A stretch of DNA of 64,000 nucleotides from Limnochordaceae bacterium (lineage in GTDB: Bacteria; Bacillota; Limnochordia; Limnochordales; Geochordaceae), in NCBI GenBank assembly GCA_014896295.1, contig JADBKR010000008.1, positions 434,001-498,000 of the forward strand. The letters run 5' to 3'. The position numbers and the translations under genes were made by a program. Shown piece by piece: positions 1-8,396 of the stretch. The notes under the pieces are model-generated. The model was not told the origin of the DNA and did no database searches. It saw nothing but the letters and a program-made list of their open reading frames with translations. Each line of letters starts with the position of its first letter. The stretch's first letter is position 1.

Positions 1-1947
1 CCGATGGGCTCCCAGGGCGTCTTCGCCGGAGGTCCCGGCTCCCAGGTAGAGCCCACCCCAGTCCTGGCCCCAGACCGGCTCCCAGTAAGCCGGGCGCAGG
101 GACTCGAGCGGGTCGTACGGGCGTACCTTCCACGCTGCCGAGCCGGGCGAGCGCGACCCGCCCGGGCTACCCGCCTGGCGCGACCGGGAGTCGCCCACCA
201 CCGGATCCCACCGAAGCGCCTGCCAGTCGAGCCGCGCCAGGTGATAGCCGCCCTGGCCGAACCACGAGAAGAAGACCGTCTGGCCGTCCGGGCTCACGGC
301 CGGGTCGAACGCCCCGGTCAACACGTTGGTCAGGCGCGCCAGCTGGCCGGTCCGGGTGTCGCAGGCGTAGAGGTTGTACACGCCGTCCCGATCGGAGTGG
401 AAGAGGAGGTACCGGCCGTCCGGGCTCCAGGAGGGCCGGTCGTCGACCGCCACGTCGTCGGTGACGGCCTGCGCCGGACCGATGCGCGGCGGATCACCGC
501 GCCGCTCCTGCTCGACCGGCAGGATCAGGACGTCGGAGCCGCCGCCCGGCTTCCACGCGGAGAGGGCCAGGCGCTTGCCGTCGGGGCTCCAGGCGAGATG
601 AAGCAGTTGCCAGCCCTCCGGGGGCTTCCATACCTTCCGGGGCGGCTCGACACCCGGTGCCCCCGTCCACCATACCGCCGTCTCGAGGCCCTCTCGGGCC
701 AGGAACGCCAGCTGACCTCCGGGCCCGGCCACCGGGGCCCACGCCCGCTGTCCCGAGGTGATCCGCTGCCTGCGCCCGGAGCCCGGCTCGATCCGGTAAA
801 TGTCGGAAAAGAAGCCCTCCCCGGCCTCGTCCACCGCCGCGTAGTACAGGTACCGCCCGTCCGGAGCCCAGGCGATCCCCCCTGGGGCAATCACCAGCCC
901 CACCGTGAGCTGGCGATCCTGCCCCGTGGCCCATTCGACCATGCGCAGGTCCTGCAGGTACGGCCCCGAAGCTGCGTACGCCACCCACCGGCCATCGGGG
1001 GAGGGCCGGGGCGAAAGCGCCACCCACGCACCCGAACCGGGGAGCAGCCGCGGCTCGGTCAAGCCGGCGCGGCGGATGGCCTCGATCTGCGCGGCGAAGC
1101 GCTCGCCGGCCTCCTTCTCGAGGTCCTTCCAGATGGCCTCCATGCTCTCCCCGAAGGCCCTCCGGACCGCCTCCCCCGGCCGGGTGACACCGGAGGTGGC
1201 GAACTCCTGCTGGAACTCCTCAATGGCGTCTTCGCCCCATCGCCGGGCCACGTACTCCCACCAGGCGTAGCCGTAGAGGTACACATGGCCCGCCGGCTGG
1301 AAGTAACCGAGGTCGTACTGGCCCAGCGCCTCGTCCATCCTGGGCCATTTCGACTCCAGGACCGCCGTCCGCAAGAACATGTCGAACAGGGGATCGCCGC
1401 CTCGTCCCCCGGTCACCAGCTCGGTCTCTTCGAAGGTGGCGATGCCCTCGATGAACGCCATGGGTTGCAGCAGATTGGGCGTCGAAAAGCCCGGTACGTG
1501 CCCGAACACCTGCCGCAGCCCCCGGGCGGCCCCCTCCGCCATGTCCAGGTGCACCGCGTGCACCATCTCATGGGTGACGACCAGCCGGATCCAGTCGGCC
1601 ATCCTCAGGCTCAGGCCCGTGGTATAGCCGAGCCCCACCGGGAAAACGGGCAGGATGATGATGCGCCCGTAGTACGTGACATCCGTGTAGCCGTTGGCCA
1701 GGTCGGTGTCGTCGACCAGCGCCACGTGGACGGGCCGGTCGGGCACCGAGCCCAGGCGCTGCCGCAGGGCCTCCACGGCATCCTCCCCGGCGACGGCGGC
1801 GTCCATGGCAGCCGTCTCGTATCCCGGTCGGAAGTGTACCCGTAGGTGAGGCGTCTCGAGGGTCATCCATCCGGCTGCTACGGCCGGCGCCGGAGCCCGG
1901 AGGACGAGCAAGACGGCGATGGCCCCGAGGGCCCGCGCGATCCGCAT
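1..1947 (-). CDS. Secreted gluzincin-like peptidase with WD40-like beta-propeller (C-terminus outside window)
   Basis: The reading frame is open from an ATG at 1947 to the left edge (649 codons visible), so the C-terminus is missing. It begins with a signal peptide of about 25 residues ending in APAVAAG. A zinc motif HEMVH lies at residues 126-130, and a downstream FIEG glutamate (about 168) could be the third ligand, as in peptidase-MA-like gluzincins. From about residue 300 the protein shows repeated blade motifs of the TolB/PD40 type (LSPRPSPDGRW, AWSPDGKRL, SWSPDGRYL, AVSPDGQTV). It probably acts outside the cytoplasmic membrane as a protease or as a substrate-binding propeller. A purine-rich GGAGAAGGCGG precedes the ATG by about 12 bases. 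The substrate is unknown. The frame was translated by hand from the complementary strand; the long open frame on the plus strand here is its shadow. Confidence 0.8.
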   Translation of the reverse strand, partial: MRIARALGAIAVLLVLRAPAPAVAAGWMTLETPHLRVHFRPGYETAAMDAAVAGEDAVEALRQRLGSVPDRPVHVALVDDTDLANGYTDVTYYGRIIILPVFPVGLGYTTGLSLRMADWIRLVVTHEMVHAVHLDMAEGAARGLRQVFGHVPGFSTPNLLQPMAFIEGIATFEETELVTGGRGGDPLFDMFLRTAVLESKWPRMDEALGQYDLGYFQPAGHVYLYGYAWWEYVARRWGEDAIEEFQQEFATSGVTRPGEAVRRAFGESMEAIWKDLEKEAGERFAAQIEAIRRAGLTEPRLLPGSGAWVALSPRPSPDGRWVAYAASGPYLQDLRMVEWATGQDRQLTVGLVIAPGGIAWAPDGRYLYYAAVDEAGEGFFSDIYRIEPGSGRRQRITSGQRAWAPVAGPGGQLAFLAREGLETAVWWTGAPGVEPPRKVWKPPEGWQLLHLAWSPDGKRLALSAWKPGGGSDVLILPVEQERRGDPPRIGPAQAVTDDVAVDDRPSWSPDGRYLLFHSDRDGVYNLYACDTRTGQLARLTNVLTGAFDPAVSPDGQTVFFSWFGQGGYHLARLDWQALRWDPVVGDSRSRQAGSPGGSRSPGSAAWKVRPYDPLESLRPAYWEPVWGQDWGGLYLGAGTSGEDALGAHR

Positions 1948-2045
1948 GGCCAGACAGTTCCGCCTTCTCCAGGAGCCTCCTGCCTCGCCAGAGACAGGTG
2001 GGAGACGCCAACGGCACCCAGTCTGCCGGGAGGCAGGCCGGCGCC

Positions 2046-2075
2046 TTGTTGGACCGAGGTGCCACCCCGTACAAT
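2046..2075 (+). promoter_or_regulatory. Candidate sigma-A promoter for the DUF2203 gene
   Basis: TTGTTG (2046-2051) and TACAAT (2070-2075) are separated by 18 bases, just upstream of the DUF2203 gene. If this is the promoter, the ATG at 2074 lies inside the -10 box and cannot be the start, which supports the downstream TTG at 2107. Confidence 0.4.
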
Positions 2076-2106
2076 GTCGGTGAAACGGAAGGGAGGGGCC
2101 GCCTCG

Positions 2107-2565
2107 TTGCCGGCCCAGCGGGTGTTCACCATAGCGGAAGCCAACGCGTTGGTCCCGTTCCTGACGGAGACGATGACGGCACTGCAGCGCCTCTACCGCG
2201 AGAGCAAGGCAGCCCACCGGGAGGTACAGCTCTGCGAGGCGGTAGGCCAGGGCGCCGATGGCCGCTGGATCATGGAGGTGGACCACCGGGAGGCTACAGA
2301 GCGCCTCCACCGGGCCGTCGAACAGATGAAGAGCCTGATCCAGCAGGTCCACGAGCACGGGTGCCAGATCAAGCACCTGGAGATGGGCCTCGTCGACTTC
2401 CCCTCCCGCCTGTTCGGCGAAGAGGTCCTCTTGTGCTGGAAGCTCGGCGAGCCGTCGATCGAGTACTACCACGGCACGGCCGACGGCTTCGCCGGACGGC
2501 GGCGGATCCCGCCCGACGTCCTGCGCCGCGCGGCGAGGCCCAGGCGTCAGCGCCGGGCCATGTGA
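2107..2565 (+). CDS. DUF2203 family protein
   Basis: This is a small soluble protein of about 152 residues. It starts RVFTIAEANALVPFLTETM and carries LGEPSIEYYHG near the C-terminus, a pattern I associate with the DUF2203 family of unknown function. It is mostly helical and has no membrane segment or signal peptide. I chose the TTG at 2107 because GGGAGGGG ends 8 bases upstream; an in-frame ATG at 2074 overlaps a likely -10 box. The last 19 bases overlap the end of the convergent dihydrolipoamide dehydrogenase gene. No function can be assigned. Confidence 0.75.
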   Translation: MPAQRVFTIAEANALVPFLTETMTALQRLYRESKAAHREVQLCEAVGQGADGRWIMEVDHREATERLHRAVEQMKSLIQQVHEHGCQIKHLEMGLVDFPSRLFGEEVLLCWKLGEPSIEYYHGTADGFAGRRRIPPDVLRRAARPRRQRRAM

Positions 2566-4022
2566 ATCGGCAACCCCACCAGCGCGTGCGCCGCCTCGCC
2601 CACCGCCTCGGACAGGGTCGGGTGCGCGTGGATCGCCTCCGCCAGTTCCTCGGCCGTCGCACCGAAGCGCATGGCCAGCACGCCCTCGTGGATGAGTTCG
2701 CACGCCCCCCGGCCGATGATGTGGAGCCCCACGATCTCGCCCTCGTCAGGCGGCTCGGCCCGGGCCAGGATCTTGACGACGCCCTCCGTCTCGCCCTCGA
2801 CGTGCGCCCGGCCCAGGGCGCCGTACAGGAACCGCCCGATCCGCACCGGGATCCCGGCCGCCTGCGCCGCTTCCTCGGTCAGGCCCGCCCAGGCCACCTC
2901 GGGGAACGTGAACACGGCCGACGGGACGGGCGAGGTCCCCCAAGGGCGCACTTTCCGGCCCGCCGCATGCTCGACCGCCAGCAGCCCCTGGGCGGAGGCC
3001 GCGTGCGCGAGCGGGGAAAGGCCGTTGACGTCCCCGATGGCGTACACGCCGGGCCGGGTCGTCTGCATGGTTTCGTCGACCTTGATGCCCGCCCGGGTGA
3101 CCTCGATCCCCAACTCGGCCGGGTCGAACCCCGTGTAGGCAGGGCGTCGCCCGACCGCGACCAGGACCACGTCGGCCTCCACCGTGCCCGGCCGGTCTTG
3201 CCCGTCCGTGAAGTGCACCTGCTTGGGCGGGCCGAACGGCGTCTGGCCGGGCTGCGCCTCGATGGCCTCCACCCTCACCCCGGTGCGTGCCTCGATCCCC
3301 GCCCGCCGGAAGCTGGTGGCCAGGCGCCGGGAGATCTCCTGGTCGGCGACCGGCAGTAGCGACGGCAGCAGCTCCAGGATGGTCACCTTGCTTCCGAACG
3401 CGTGGAAGATGCTCGCAAACTCCACGCCCACGATGCCGCCCCCGATGATGACCAGCCGCTCGGGCACCCGGTCGAGCGCCAGCAACCCGTCGCTATCGAC
3501 GACTCCCGGCAGATCCGCGCCCGGGATGGGTAGATGCGCAGCCTGGGAGCCGGTAGCCAGGATGAGCCGCCGGCCCCTGAGCGCCACCCGCTGTTGCTCG
3601 CTGCCGCTGCCGGCACCCCCGGCCGGCATCACCTCGACCGTGCCGTCCCGGAGCACGGCGCCGTGGCCCGGGAAGACCTGCACGCCGTTGGAGCGCATCA
3701 GCTGCTCCAGGCCGTGGACGAGGCCGTCCACCACCTCCTGGCGGCGCGCGACGACCCGTCGGAAGTCGACGGCCGCCCCCTCGACCCGGACGCCGAAGGT
3801 CTCCGCCTTCTTCGCCGTCAGCAGCACCTCGGCGCTCTTGACCATCGCCTTGGTGGGAATGCACCCGCGGTTGAGGCAGAGCCCGCCGAGGCGGTCCTTC
3901 TCCACCAGGGCCACCCGCATCCCGATCTGGGCCCCTCGGATGGCCGCCACGTAGCCCCCGGGGCCTGCCCCCAGGATGACCAGGTCCCACTCCTGCACCG
4001 TACCGTGGGCATTGGTTCCCAT
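2547..4022 (-). CDS. lpdA: Dihydrolipoyl dehydrogenase (E3)
   Basis: This 491-residue flavoenzyme has the usual length for dihydrolipoamide dehydrogenase. The FAD-binding GAGPGGYVAA is at about residues 18-27 and the redox-active disulphide motif GGLCLNRGCIPTK at about 46-58. A second dinucleotide fold (IIGGGIVGVEF) follows, then the second FAD motif (YAIGDV) and the catalytic HAHPTLSEAV near the C-terminus. It would reoxidise lipoyl groups of 2-oxoacid dehydrogenases or the glycine cleavage system using NAD+. No E1 or E2 gene lies beside it. The upstream neighbour on the same strand is another FAD/NAD(P) oxidoreductase, 46 bases away, so the two may be co-transcribed. AAGGAGGT precedes the ATG by about 12 bases. 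Confidence 0.95.
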   Translation of the reverse strand: MGTNAHGTVQEWDLVILGAGPGGYVAAIRGAQIGMRVALVEKDRLGGLCLNRGCIPTKAMVKSAEVLLTAKKAETFGVRVEGAAVDFRRVVARRQEVVDGLVHGLEQLMRSNGVQVFPGHGAVLRDGTVEVMPAGGAGSGSEQQRVALRGRRLILATGSQAAHLPIPGADLPGVVDSDGLLALDRVPERLVIIGGGIVGVEFASIFHAFGSKVTILELLPSLLPVADQEISRRLATSFRRAGIEARTGVRVEAIEAQPGQTPFGPPKQVHFTDGQDRPGTVEADVVLVAVGRRPAYTGFDPAELGIEVTRAGIKVDETMQTTRPGVYAIGDVNGLSPLAHAASAQGLLAVEHAAGRKVRPWGTSPVPSAVFTFPEVAWAGLTEEAAQAAGIPVRIGRFLYGALGRAHVEGETEGVVKILARAEPPDEGEIVGLHIIGRGACELIHEGVLAMRFGATAEELAEAIHAHPTLSEAVGEAAHALVGLPIHMARR

Positions 4023-4068
4023 GTCTGGGCACGGACCTCCTTATCCTCCGGACGGATCGGGCGCCGCC

Positions 4069-5316
4069 TCACTGCACCGACAAGAGCGCCGTGCGATCCG
4101 CCTCGGGCACCTTCTCCCGGTTGCGGATCATCTGTTTCAGGATGCGCCGGCCGCCGCGGTCGCCGATCATCACGGCCCCGACCAGGTGCTCTCCCCGAAA
4201 GAAGAGGCGCCGGTACTGCCTCTGTCCCATATCCACCCGCACGACGGACTCCAGGCCCGGGTCGTACTCGGGGGTGAGGCCCAGGACGTACAGGGTCGAG
4301 TCGAACAGCGTACTGGTGTAGCTCGGGACCTCGCGAAGGGGCTGGTTGGCCCCCAGCACGTTGAGCGCCGCCAGCCGCCCGTGCGTCGAAGCGTTGTCCC
4401 ACGTGCCCATGGTGTGGTGGCGCTCCAAGAACGCGTCGAAAAACTCGGCCACGTCGCCCGCGGCGTAGATGCCCGGAATGTTGGTGGCGAGCGTCTCGTC
4501 GGTGCGGACCCCCTTCCCGATCTCGACCCCCGACCCCTGCAACAACTCCGTGGAGAAGCTGAGGCCGAGCCCGCACGCCACGACCTGGGCCTCCAGGGTA
4601 CGGCCGGCGGTGGTCACGACGCCCCTGACCGCCCCGCCCTGCACCACCAGGCTGGCGACCTCCTCCCCGTGGATGACCTCGACGCCGTGGTCGGCAGCGA
4701 TCCGGTCCACGAGCAGCCCACCCTGCTCCTCCAGGACCCGGCGCAGGAAATGGGGCCCCCGCATGAGCCACGTCACCTCGAGCCCGCGCCGGCGTAGCCC
4801 CTCCGTCAGCTCGTACGCGATGTAGCTCCCGCCGACCGTCACCGCACGCCGGGCCCGGGAGATCAGACCCAGGATGTGACGGGTGTCGTCCAGGGTTTGG
4901 AAGTAGACCAGCCCCTCGGGACGCGGCTCGGCGCCGGGCACCCGTAACGGGCTGGGCCTCCCGCCCGTAGCCACGATGAGCGCGTCGAAGGGCAGCACGT
5001 CCTCCCGCTCGCCCGAGGTGTACACGACGCGCTCGGCAGCGTCGACCCTCACGATGCGAGTCGCGAAGTGAATGGCATACCCCATCCGGAGATGGTGCTC
5101 GGGGTCCCGCATGAAAACCCGCTGCTCGGGCAGGTCTCCGCGCAACAGGCGTGGCAGCGCCACGCGATTGTACAGTGGGTACGGCTCCTCAGCGACGACC
5201 TGGACCTCCAGATCGGGCCGCTCCTTGCGCAGCGTCTCGGCTGCCAGCGTGCCCGCCACGCCGTTGCCGGCGATTACGACGCGCCTCAACTCCCGAGAAG
5301 GGCGCGGCTCTCCCAC
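4069..5316 (-). CDS. NAD(P)/FAD-dependent oxidoreductase of the nitrite/rubredoxin reductase type
   Basis: This 415-residue protein has an N-terminal FAD motif (VVIAGNGVAGTLAAETL), the ATGGRPSPLRVPG hinge, an NAD(P) motif (AVTVGGSYIAYELTEGL) and the second FAD motif (GIYAAGDVAEF). It matches the pyr_redox_2 enzymes that serve nitrite reductase, rubredoxin or ferredoxin. It lacks the C-x4-C disulphide of LpdA, so it should be a simple electron transferase. The electron acceptor is not evident; no ferredoxin or rubredoxin gene is adjacent. The GTG start at 5316 is supported by GGGGAGG about 7 bases upstream. It precedes lpdA on the same strand. Confidence 0.85.
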   Translation of the reverse strand: MGEPRPSRELRRVVIAGNGVAGTLAAETLRKERPDLEVQVVAEEPYPLYNRVALPRLLRGDLPEQRVFMRDPEHHLRMGYAIHFATRIVRVDAAERVVYTSGEREDVLPFDALIVATGGRPSPLRVPGAEPRPEGLVYFQTLDDTRHILGLISRARRAVTVGGSYIAYELTEGLRRRGLEVTWLMRGPHFLRRVLEEQGGLLVDRIAADHGVEVIHGEEVASLVVQGGAVRGVVTTAGRTLEAQVVACGLGLSFSTELLQGSGVEIGKGVRTDETLATNIPGIYAAGDVAEFFDAFLERHHTMGTWDNASTHGRLAALNVLGANQPLREVPSYTSTLFDSTLYVLGLTPEYDPGLESVVRVDMGQRQYRRLFFRGEHLVGAVMIGDRGGRRILKQMIRNREKVPEADRTALLSVQ

Positions 5317-5430
5317 CTGGTAACCTCCCCACCCAAGCCAGCCTCGAGCCCCGTATGCCGGGTTGCCTGCAAACGCCCCTTCGATTCGAGAAGGCCGGAG
5401 CGACTCCTCCGGCGTGGGATCCCAAGGACC

Positions 5431-6003
5431 TCACCGGCGCCAGGGTACGTCGGCCACGCCTCCCCGGCGGTTGGCCACGCGGGCCATGACGAACAGCAGG
5501 TCCGACAACCGGTTGAGGTACGCGAGCACCTCGGGACGCACCTTATCCCGGCCCGCGAGGGCCACCACCTGCCGTTCGGCCCGCCGGGCCACCGTGCGGG
5601 CGACGTGCAGGGCGGCGCCGGCGGCCGACCCGCCGGGCAGGATGAACTGGGTGAGCGCAGGCAGCTCCGACTGGAGCGCGTCGATGAGCCTTTCCATCTC
5701 GGCGACCCGGGCGCCGTCCAGGAGTGGCAGCCCCTCGGGCATCTCCTGGCCGCCGTCGACGGCCAGCTCGGCTCCCACGGCGAAGAGGTCCCGCTGGACC
5801 TGCTCCAGCGCGCCGATCACGTCGTCGAGCGCCCCGGCGCTCCGGGCTTGGGCCACGCAAAGCCCCAGGTGCGCGTTGAGCTCGTCGATGCACCCGTACG
5901 CCTCGACCCGCAGGTCGTCCTTGCGCACCCGGCGTCGACCGAGAAGACTCGTCTCCCCGGCATCACCCGTACGGGTGTAGATGCGCGAACCCCCGGCCTT
6001 CAT
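5431..6003 (-). CDS. Cob(I)yrinic acid a,c-diamide adenosyltransferase, PduO type
   Basis: This 190-residue protein begins with the PduO-family signature IYTRTGDAGETSLLGRRRVRKD, continues with YGCIDELNAHLG and carries the C-terminal LNRLSDLLFVMAR helix. It transfers adenosyl from ATP to cob(I)alamin to make the coenzyme B12 form. The ATG at 6003 overlaps the TGA of the upstream HtrA-like gene by four bases (ATGA), so the two are translationally coupled. That linkage to a stress protease is unusual. I saw no cobalamin riboswitch upstream. The same frame reads open far upstream of 6003, but that part is a shadow of the protease gene. Confidence 0.93.
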   Translation of the reverse strand: MKAGGSRIYTRTGDAGETSLLGRRRVRKDDLRVEAYGCIDELNAHLGLCVAQARSAGALDDVIGALEQVQRDLFAVGAELAVDGGQEMPEGLPLLDGARVAEMERLIDALQSELPALTQFILPGGSAAGAALHVARTVARRAERQVVALAGRDKVRPEVLAYLNRLSDLLFVMARVANRRGGVADVPWRR

Positions 6004-6983
6004 CGCCCAGGCGCCACCTCCCCGAGGTGCCCCAGCACCAGGCCGACGCGAAGCAGCCGGCCGGACCGCTCGATCTCCAGCTCGACCCGCTCCCCTGCGG
6101 CCCGCTTTGCGAGCAGGGCGCGCAAGCCGTCGTGGCCTTCGGCCGGCTTGCCGTCGACCGCCCGGATGACGTCCATGGGTTGGATCCCTGCCCGCCAGGC
6201 CGGGCTGCCCTCGACGACCTGGAGCACCAGGGCGCCCAGGCTCCCGTCTTCGAGGTACTGGCTGACCGCCTGGATCCCGAGGTAACCCGCCCCGGCCTCG
6301 CCCGTGCGGCCGAAGCGCACCAGGAGGTCCCTCACCCGGGAGACGGGCACGGCAAAGCCGATCCCCTGGGCGCCGGCGACCATGGCCGTGTTGATTCCGA
6401 CCACCCGCCCGCGCGCGTCGACCAGAGGCCCGCCCGAGTTGCCCGGGTTGATGGACGCGTCGGTCTGGATGAGCTCGTCCATGATCCCTGCCGGAGTCCT
6501 CAAAGCGCGGTGCAGCGCGCTGACCACTCCGGTCGTGACCGTCGCCTGCAGCCCCAGGGGGTTGCCGATGGCGACGACGAGCTGGCCCACGCGCAAGCCT
6601 TCCGAAGAGCCCAGCTGGGCAGCAGGGAAACCCTTGCCCTCGAGCCTGAGCAGCGCCAGGTCGTGCGAAGGGTCGCGCCCCAGCACGCGGGCGGCCACGG
6701 CCCGGCCGTCTTGAAGGACCGCATGGAGCTCGGACGCCCCCGCCACCACGTGATCGTTGGTGACCGCCAGCCCCTCGGGGTCGACGATCACCGCCGACCC
6801 GACGCCCTCCCGCTGCGAGGGCCACGGCCCGTAAAAGGGCTGGGCTTCCGCGCGCGTGGAGATCCGCACCACCGAGGGCCCCACGAGCTTTACCGCCCGC
6901 GTGACCGCCCTCGAGAAGGCGTCCAGGAGATCCTCGTCGCCGGCCGCGTCGTCGCGGCCGCCGGCATCCTCGTCCCAGGCCAT
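6000..6983 (-). CDS. HtrA-like trypsin-type serine protease with PDZ domain, no membrane anchor
   Basis: The 327-residue protein has the HtrA layout: trypsin-like domain (about 30-210) and one PDZ domain (about 225-315). The catalytic triad is present: His78 in TNDHVV, Asp108 in SHDLALL and Ser183 in GNSGGP. Unlike most HtrA proteins it has neither a signal peptide nor a transmembrane helix; the N-terminus is acidic (MAWDEDAGG), so it is probably cytoplasmic. Expression should be under heat-shock control because a perfect CtsR operator lies just downstream of a strong sigma-A promoter. It is the first gene of a unit with the PduO adenosyltransferase. A second, membrane-anchored HtrA is encoded at 14.4 kb. 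Confidence 0.92.
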   Translation of the reverse strand: MAWDEDAGGRDDAAGDEDLLDAFSRAVTRAVKLVGPSVVRISTRAEAQPFYGPWPSQREGVGSAVIVDPEGLAVTNDHVVAGASELHAVLQDGRAVAARVLGRDPSHDLALLRLEGKGFPAAQLGSSEGLRVGQLVVAIGNPLGLQATVTTGVVSALHRALRTPAGIMDELIQTDASINPGNSGGPLVDARGRVVGINTAMVAGAQGIGFAVPVSRVRDLLVRFGRTGEAGAGYLGIQAVSQYLEDGSLGALVLQVVEGSPAWRAGIQPMDVIRAVDGKPAEGHDGLRALLAKRAAGERVELEIERSGRLLRVGLVLGHLGEVAPGR

Positions 6984-7012
6984 CGTTGCATCCCTCTCTT
7001 CCGCGAGCGGAC

Positions 7013-7068
7013 TTTGACCTTTTTTGACCTTTCTGCGGCATTATACAGGCCCGCCCGGGTGGCGTCAA
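7013..7068 (-). promoter_or_regulatory. Sigma-A promoter with a perfect CtsR operator, upstream of the HtrA-like gene
   Basis: Read on the minus strand, TTGACG (7068-7063) and TATAAT (7045-7040) are separated by exactly 17 bases. The direct repeat GGTCAAA-AAA-GGTCAAA (7029-7013) follows at roughly +5 to +21. This matches the class III heat-shock repressor CtsR heptad operator (GGTCAAA-NAN-GGTCAAA) at every position. CtsR bound here would block transcription start. No ctsR gene lies in the window. Confidence 0.85.
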
Positions 7069-7126
7069 ACGCCGGGTCTCCAGGAATTGGGGCGCGCTCC
7101 GTGGAATCCCCGTTCCCCAGATGGGG

Positions 7127-7156
7127 TTGCACGATTCGTCATCGTTACGGCACAAT
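7127..7156 (+). promoter_or_regulatory. Weak candidate promoter for the lipid kinase gene
   Basis: TTGCAC (7127-7132) and CACAAT (7151-7156) are spaced by 18 bases, about 40 bases before the lipid kinase start. Agreement with the -10 consensus is only moderate. Confidence 0.3.
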
Positions 7157-7196
7157 CGGGACATGCTGGCAGTGTCGGCAGGGGTGGCACCGTTGC

Positions 7197-8348
7197 ATGA
7201 AAAGTGAGCTCCTTTTCATCGTCAACCCGGTGGCGGGGCACGGGCGTTCCATGCGGGTGTTCTCGCGCCTCGAGTCCGTCATGGACCAGGTGGCGGGCCT
7301 CAAGCGGCTCGTGTGGCTCACCCGGGGTCCCGGCCACGCGTTGGAGCTGGCCCGCCGGGCAGCGCTCGAAGGTTACGACCGGATCGTGGCCGTGGGCGGG
7401 GACGGCACGGTGCACGAGGCGATCAACGGCCTGATGGGTTTGAAACCCGAGATTCTCAACCGGGTCAGCTTCGGAGTGGTGCCGGCCGGCTCGGGCAACG
7501 ACTTCTCCCGCAACCTCGGCATCCCCACCGACGTGGGCGCCCTTGCTACGCTGCTCGCCAGCGGGTCCAGCGGGCTGGCCGACGTGGGCACGGTCAACGG
7601 GCACTACTTCGCCAACGTGGCCGGCGTTGGCTTCGACGCCGAGGTGGCCCGCATGGCCAACCGGATGCCCAAGCTGGTGCCCGGGACGCTCACCTACGTG
7701 ACGTGTGCCCTCGCACAGCTGGCCGTCTACCGCAACGCCGCCGTGCGCCTCACCCTCGACGGGCAGGTGCTGGAGCGGCGGGCCCTGCTCGTCGCGGTGG
7801 GAAACGGGGCCCGCTACGCCGGAGGCATGACCATCTGCCCGGGAGCACGCATGGACGACGGCGTGTTCCGGGTGGTGGTGGCCGGCGACCTCTCCCGCGC
7901 CCAGGTGCTCCGGGTGCTCCCCCAGGTATTTCCCGGGCGGCACGTCGCGCATCCCCTGGTGGAGGTATGGGACGCCCGAGAGGTGCACGTGGAGGCCGAC
8001 CGCCCCCTTTCCATCCAGGCCGACGGCGAGGTGATCGGCGCCGTTCCGGCGACCTTCCGCCTGCTGCCGAGGGCTCTCGCCGTGATCGGGCTGCGTACTC
8101 CCGAGCCCGGCGGGGCTGACGCGGAGCTCCGAGAGGCCGAGGGTGCCCGCGAGCCGGCGCCGGAAACGGAGGCTTCGGCTCCTGCCGCGGATCCGGCAGG
8201 TCCGAGGGCCAGGCGTGAGCCTGCAAGGCGCGAGCCGGCCTCCGAATCGGGGCGCAAGCCGGCCCTCCCGCAGGCAAGCGACGAGGATTCGCTGCCCGGG
8301 GGCGGCAACGGGTATTTCGAACGGCGCCGCCGGCGTGACAGCGCGTGA
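7197..8348 (+). CDS. Diacylglycerol kinase family lipid kinase (YegS/DgkB type)
   Basis: The 383-residue protein has the lipid kinase catalytic fold. It begins LLFIVNPVAGHGRS, has the ATP-binding AVGGDGTVHEAING (GGDGT at 67-71) and the conserved PAGSGNDFSRNLG at about 98-110. The C-terminal beta domain includes DGVFRVVVAG. It phosphorylates diacylglycerol or a related lipid at the membrane face. Residues after about 300 form an Ala/Pro/Arg/Glu-rich, probably disordered tail longer than usual for the family. The ATG at 7197 has a GGGGTGG about 8 bases upstream. It is divergent from the htrA-pduO unit and is followed by the DUF2953 gene on the same strand. Confidence 0.9.
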   Translation: MKSELLFIVNPVAGHGRSMRVFSRLESVMDQVAGLKRLVWLTRGPGHALELARRAALEGYDRIVAVGGDGTVHEAINGLMGLKPEILNRVSFGVVPAGSGNDFSRNLGIPTDVGALATLLASGSSGLADVGTVNGHYFANVAGVGFDAEVARMANRMPKLVPGTLTYVTCALAQLAVYRNAAVRLTLDGQVLERRALLVAVGNGARYAGGMTICPGARMDDGVFRVVVAGDLSRAQVLRVLPQVFPGRHVAHPLVEVWDAREVHVEADRPLSIQADGEVIGAVPATFRLLPRALAVIGLRTPEPGGADAELREAEGAREPAPETEASAPAADPAGPRARREPARREPASESGRKPALPQASDEDSLPGGGNGYFERRRRRDSA

Positions 8349-8396
8349 ATCCCGGTCATAAAAAGCGAGCAACGCCGTCACGATGAAACCAGACCG

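Noticed and set aside
4-1845. Long plus-strand open frame of 613 codons
   Set aside because: It is Arg/Pro/Gly-rich without motifs and lies exactly opposite the secreted peptidase gene, whose signal peptide, zinc motif and propeller repeats are clear.
5317-7196. Cobalamin riboswitch for the PduO gene
   Set aside because: I found no B12-box-like sequence or suitable leader; the gene is translated from the htrA-like transcript.
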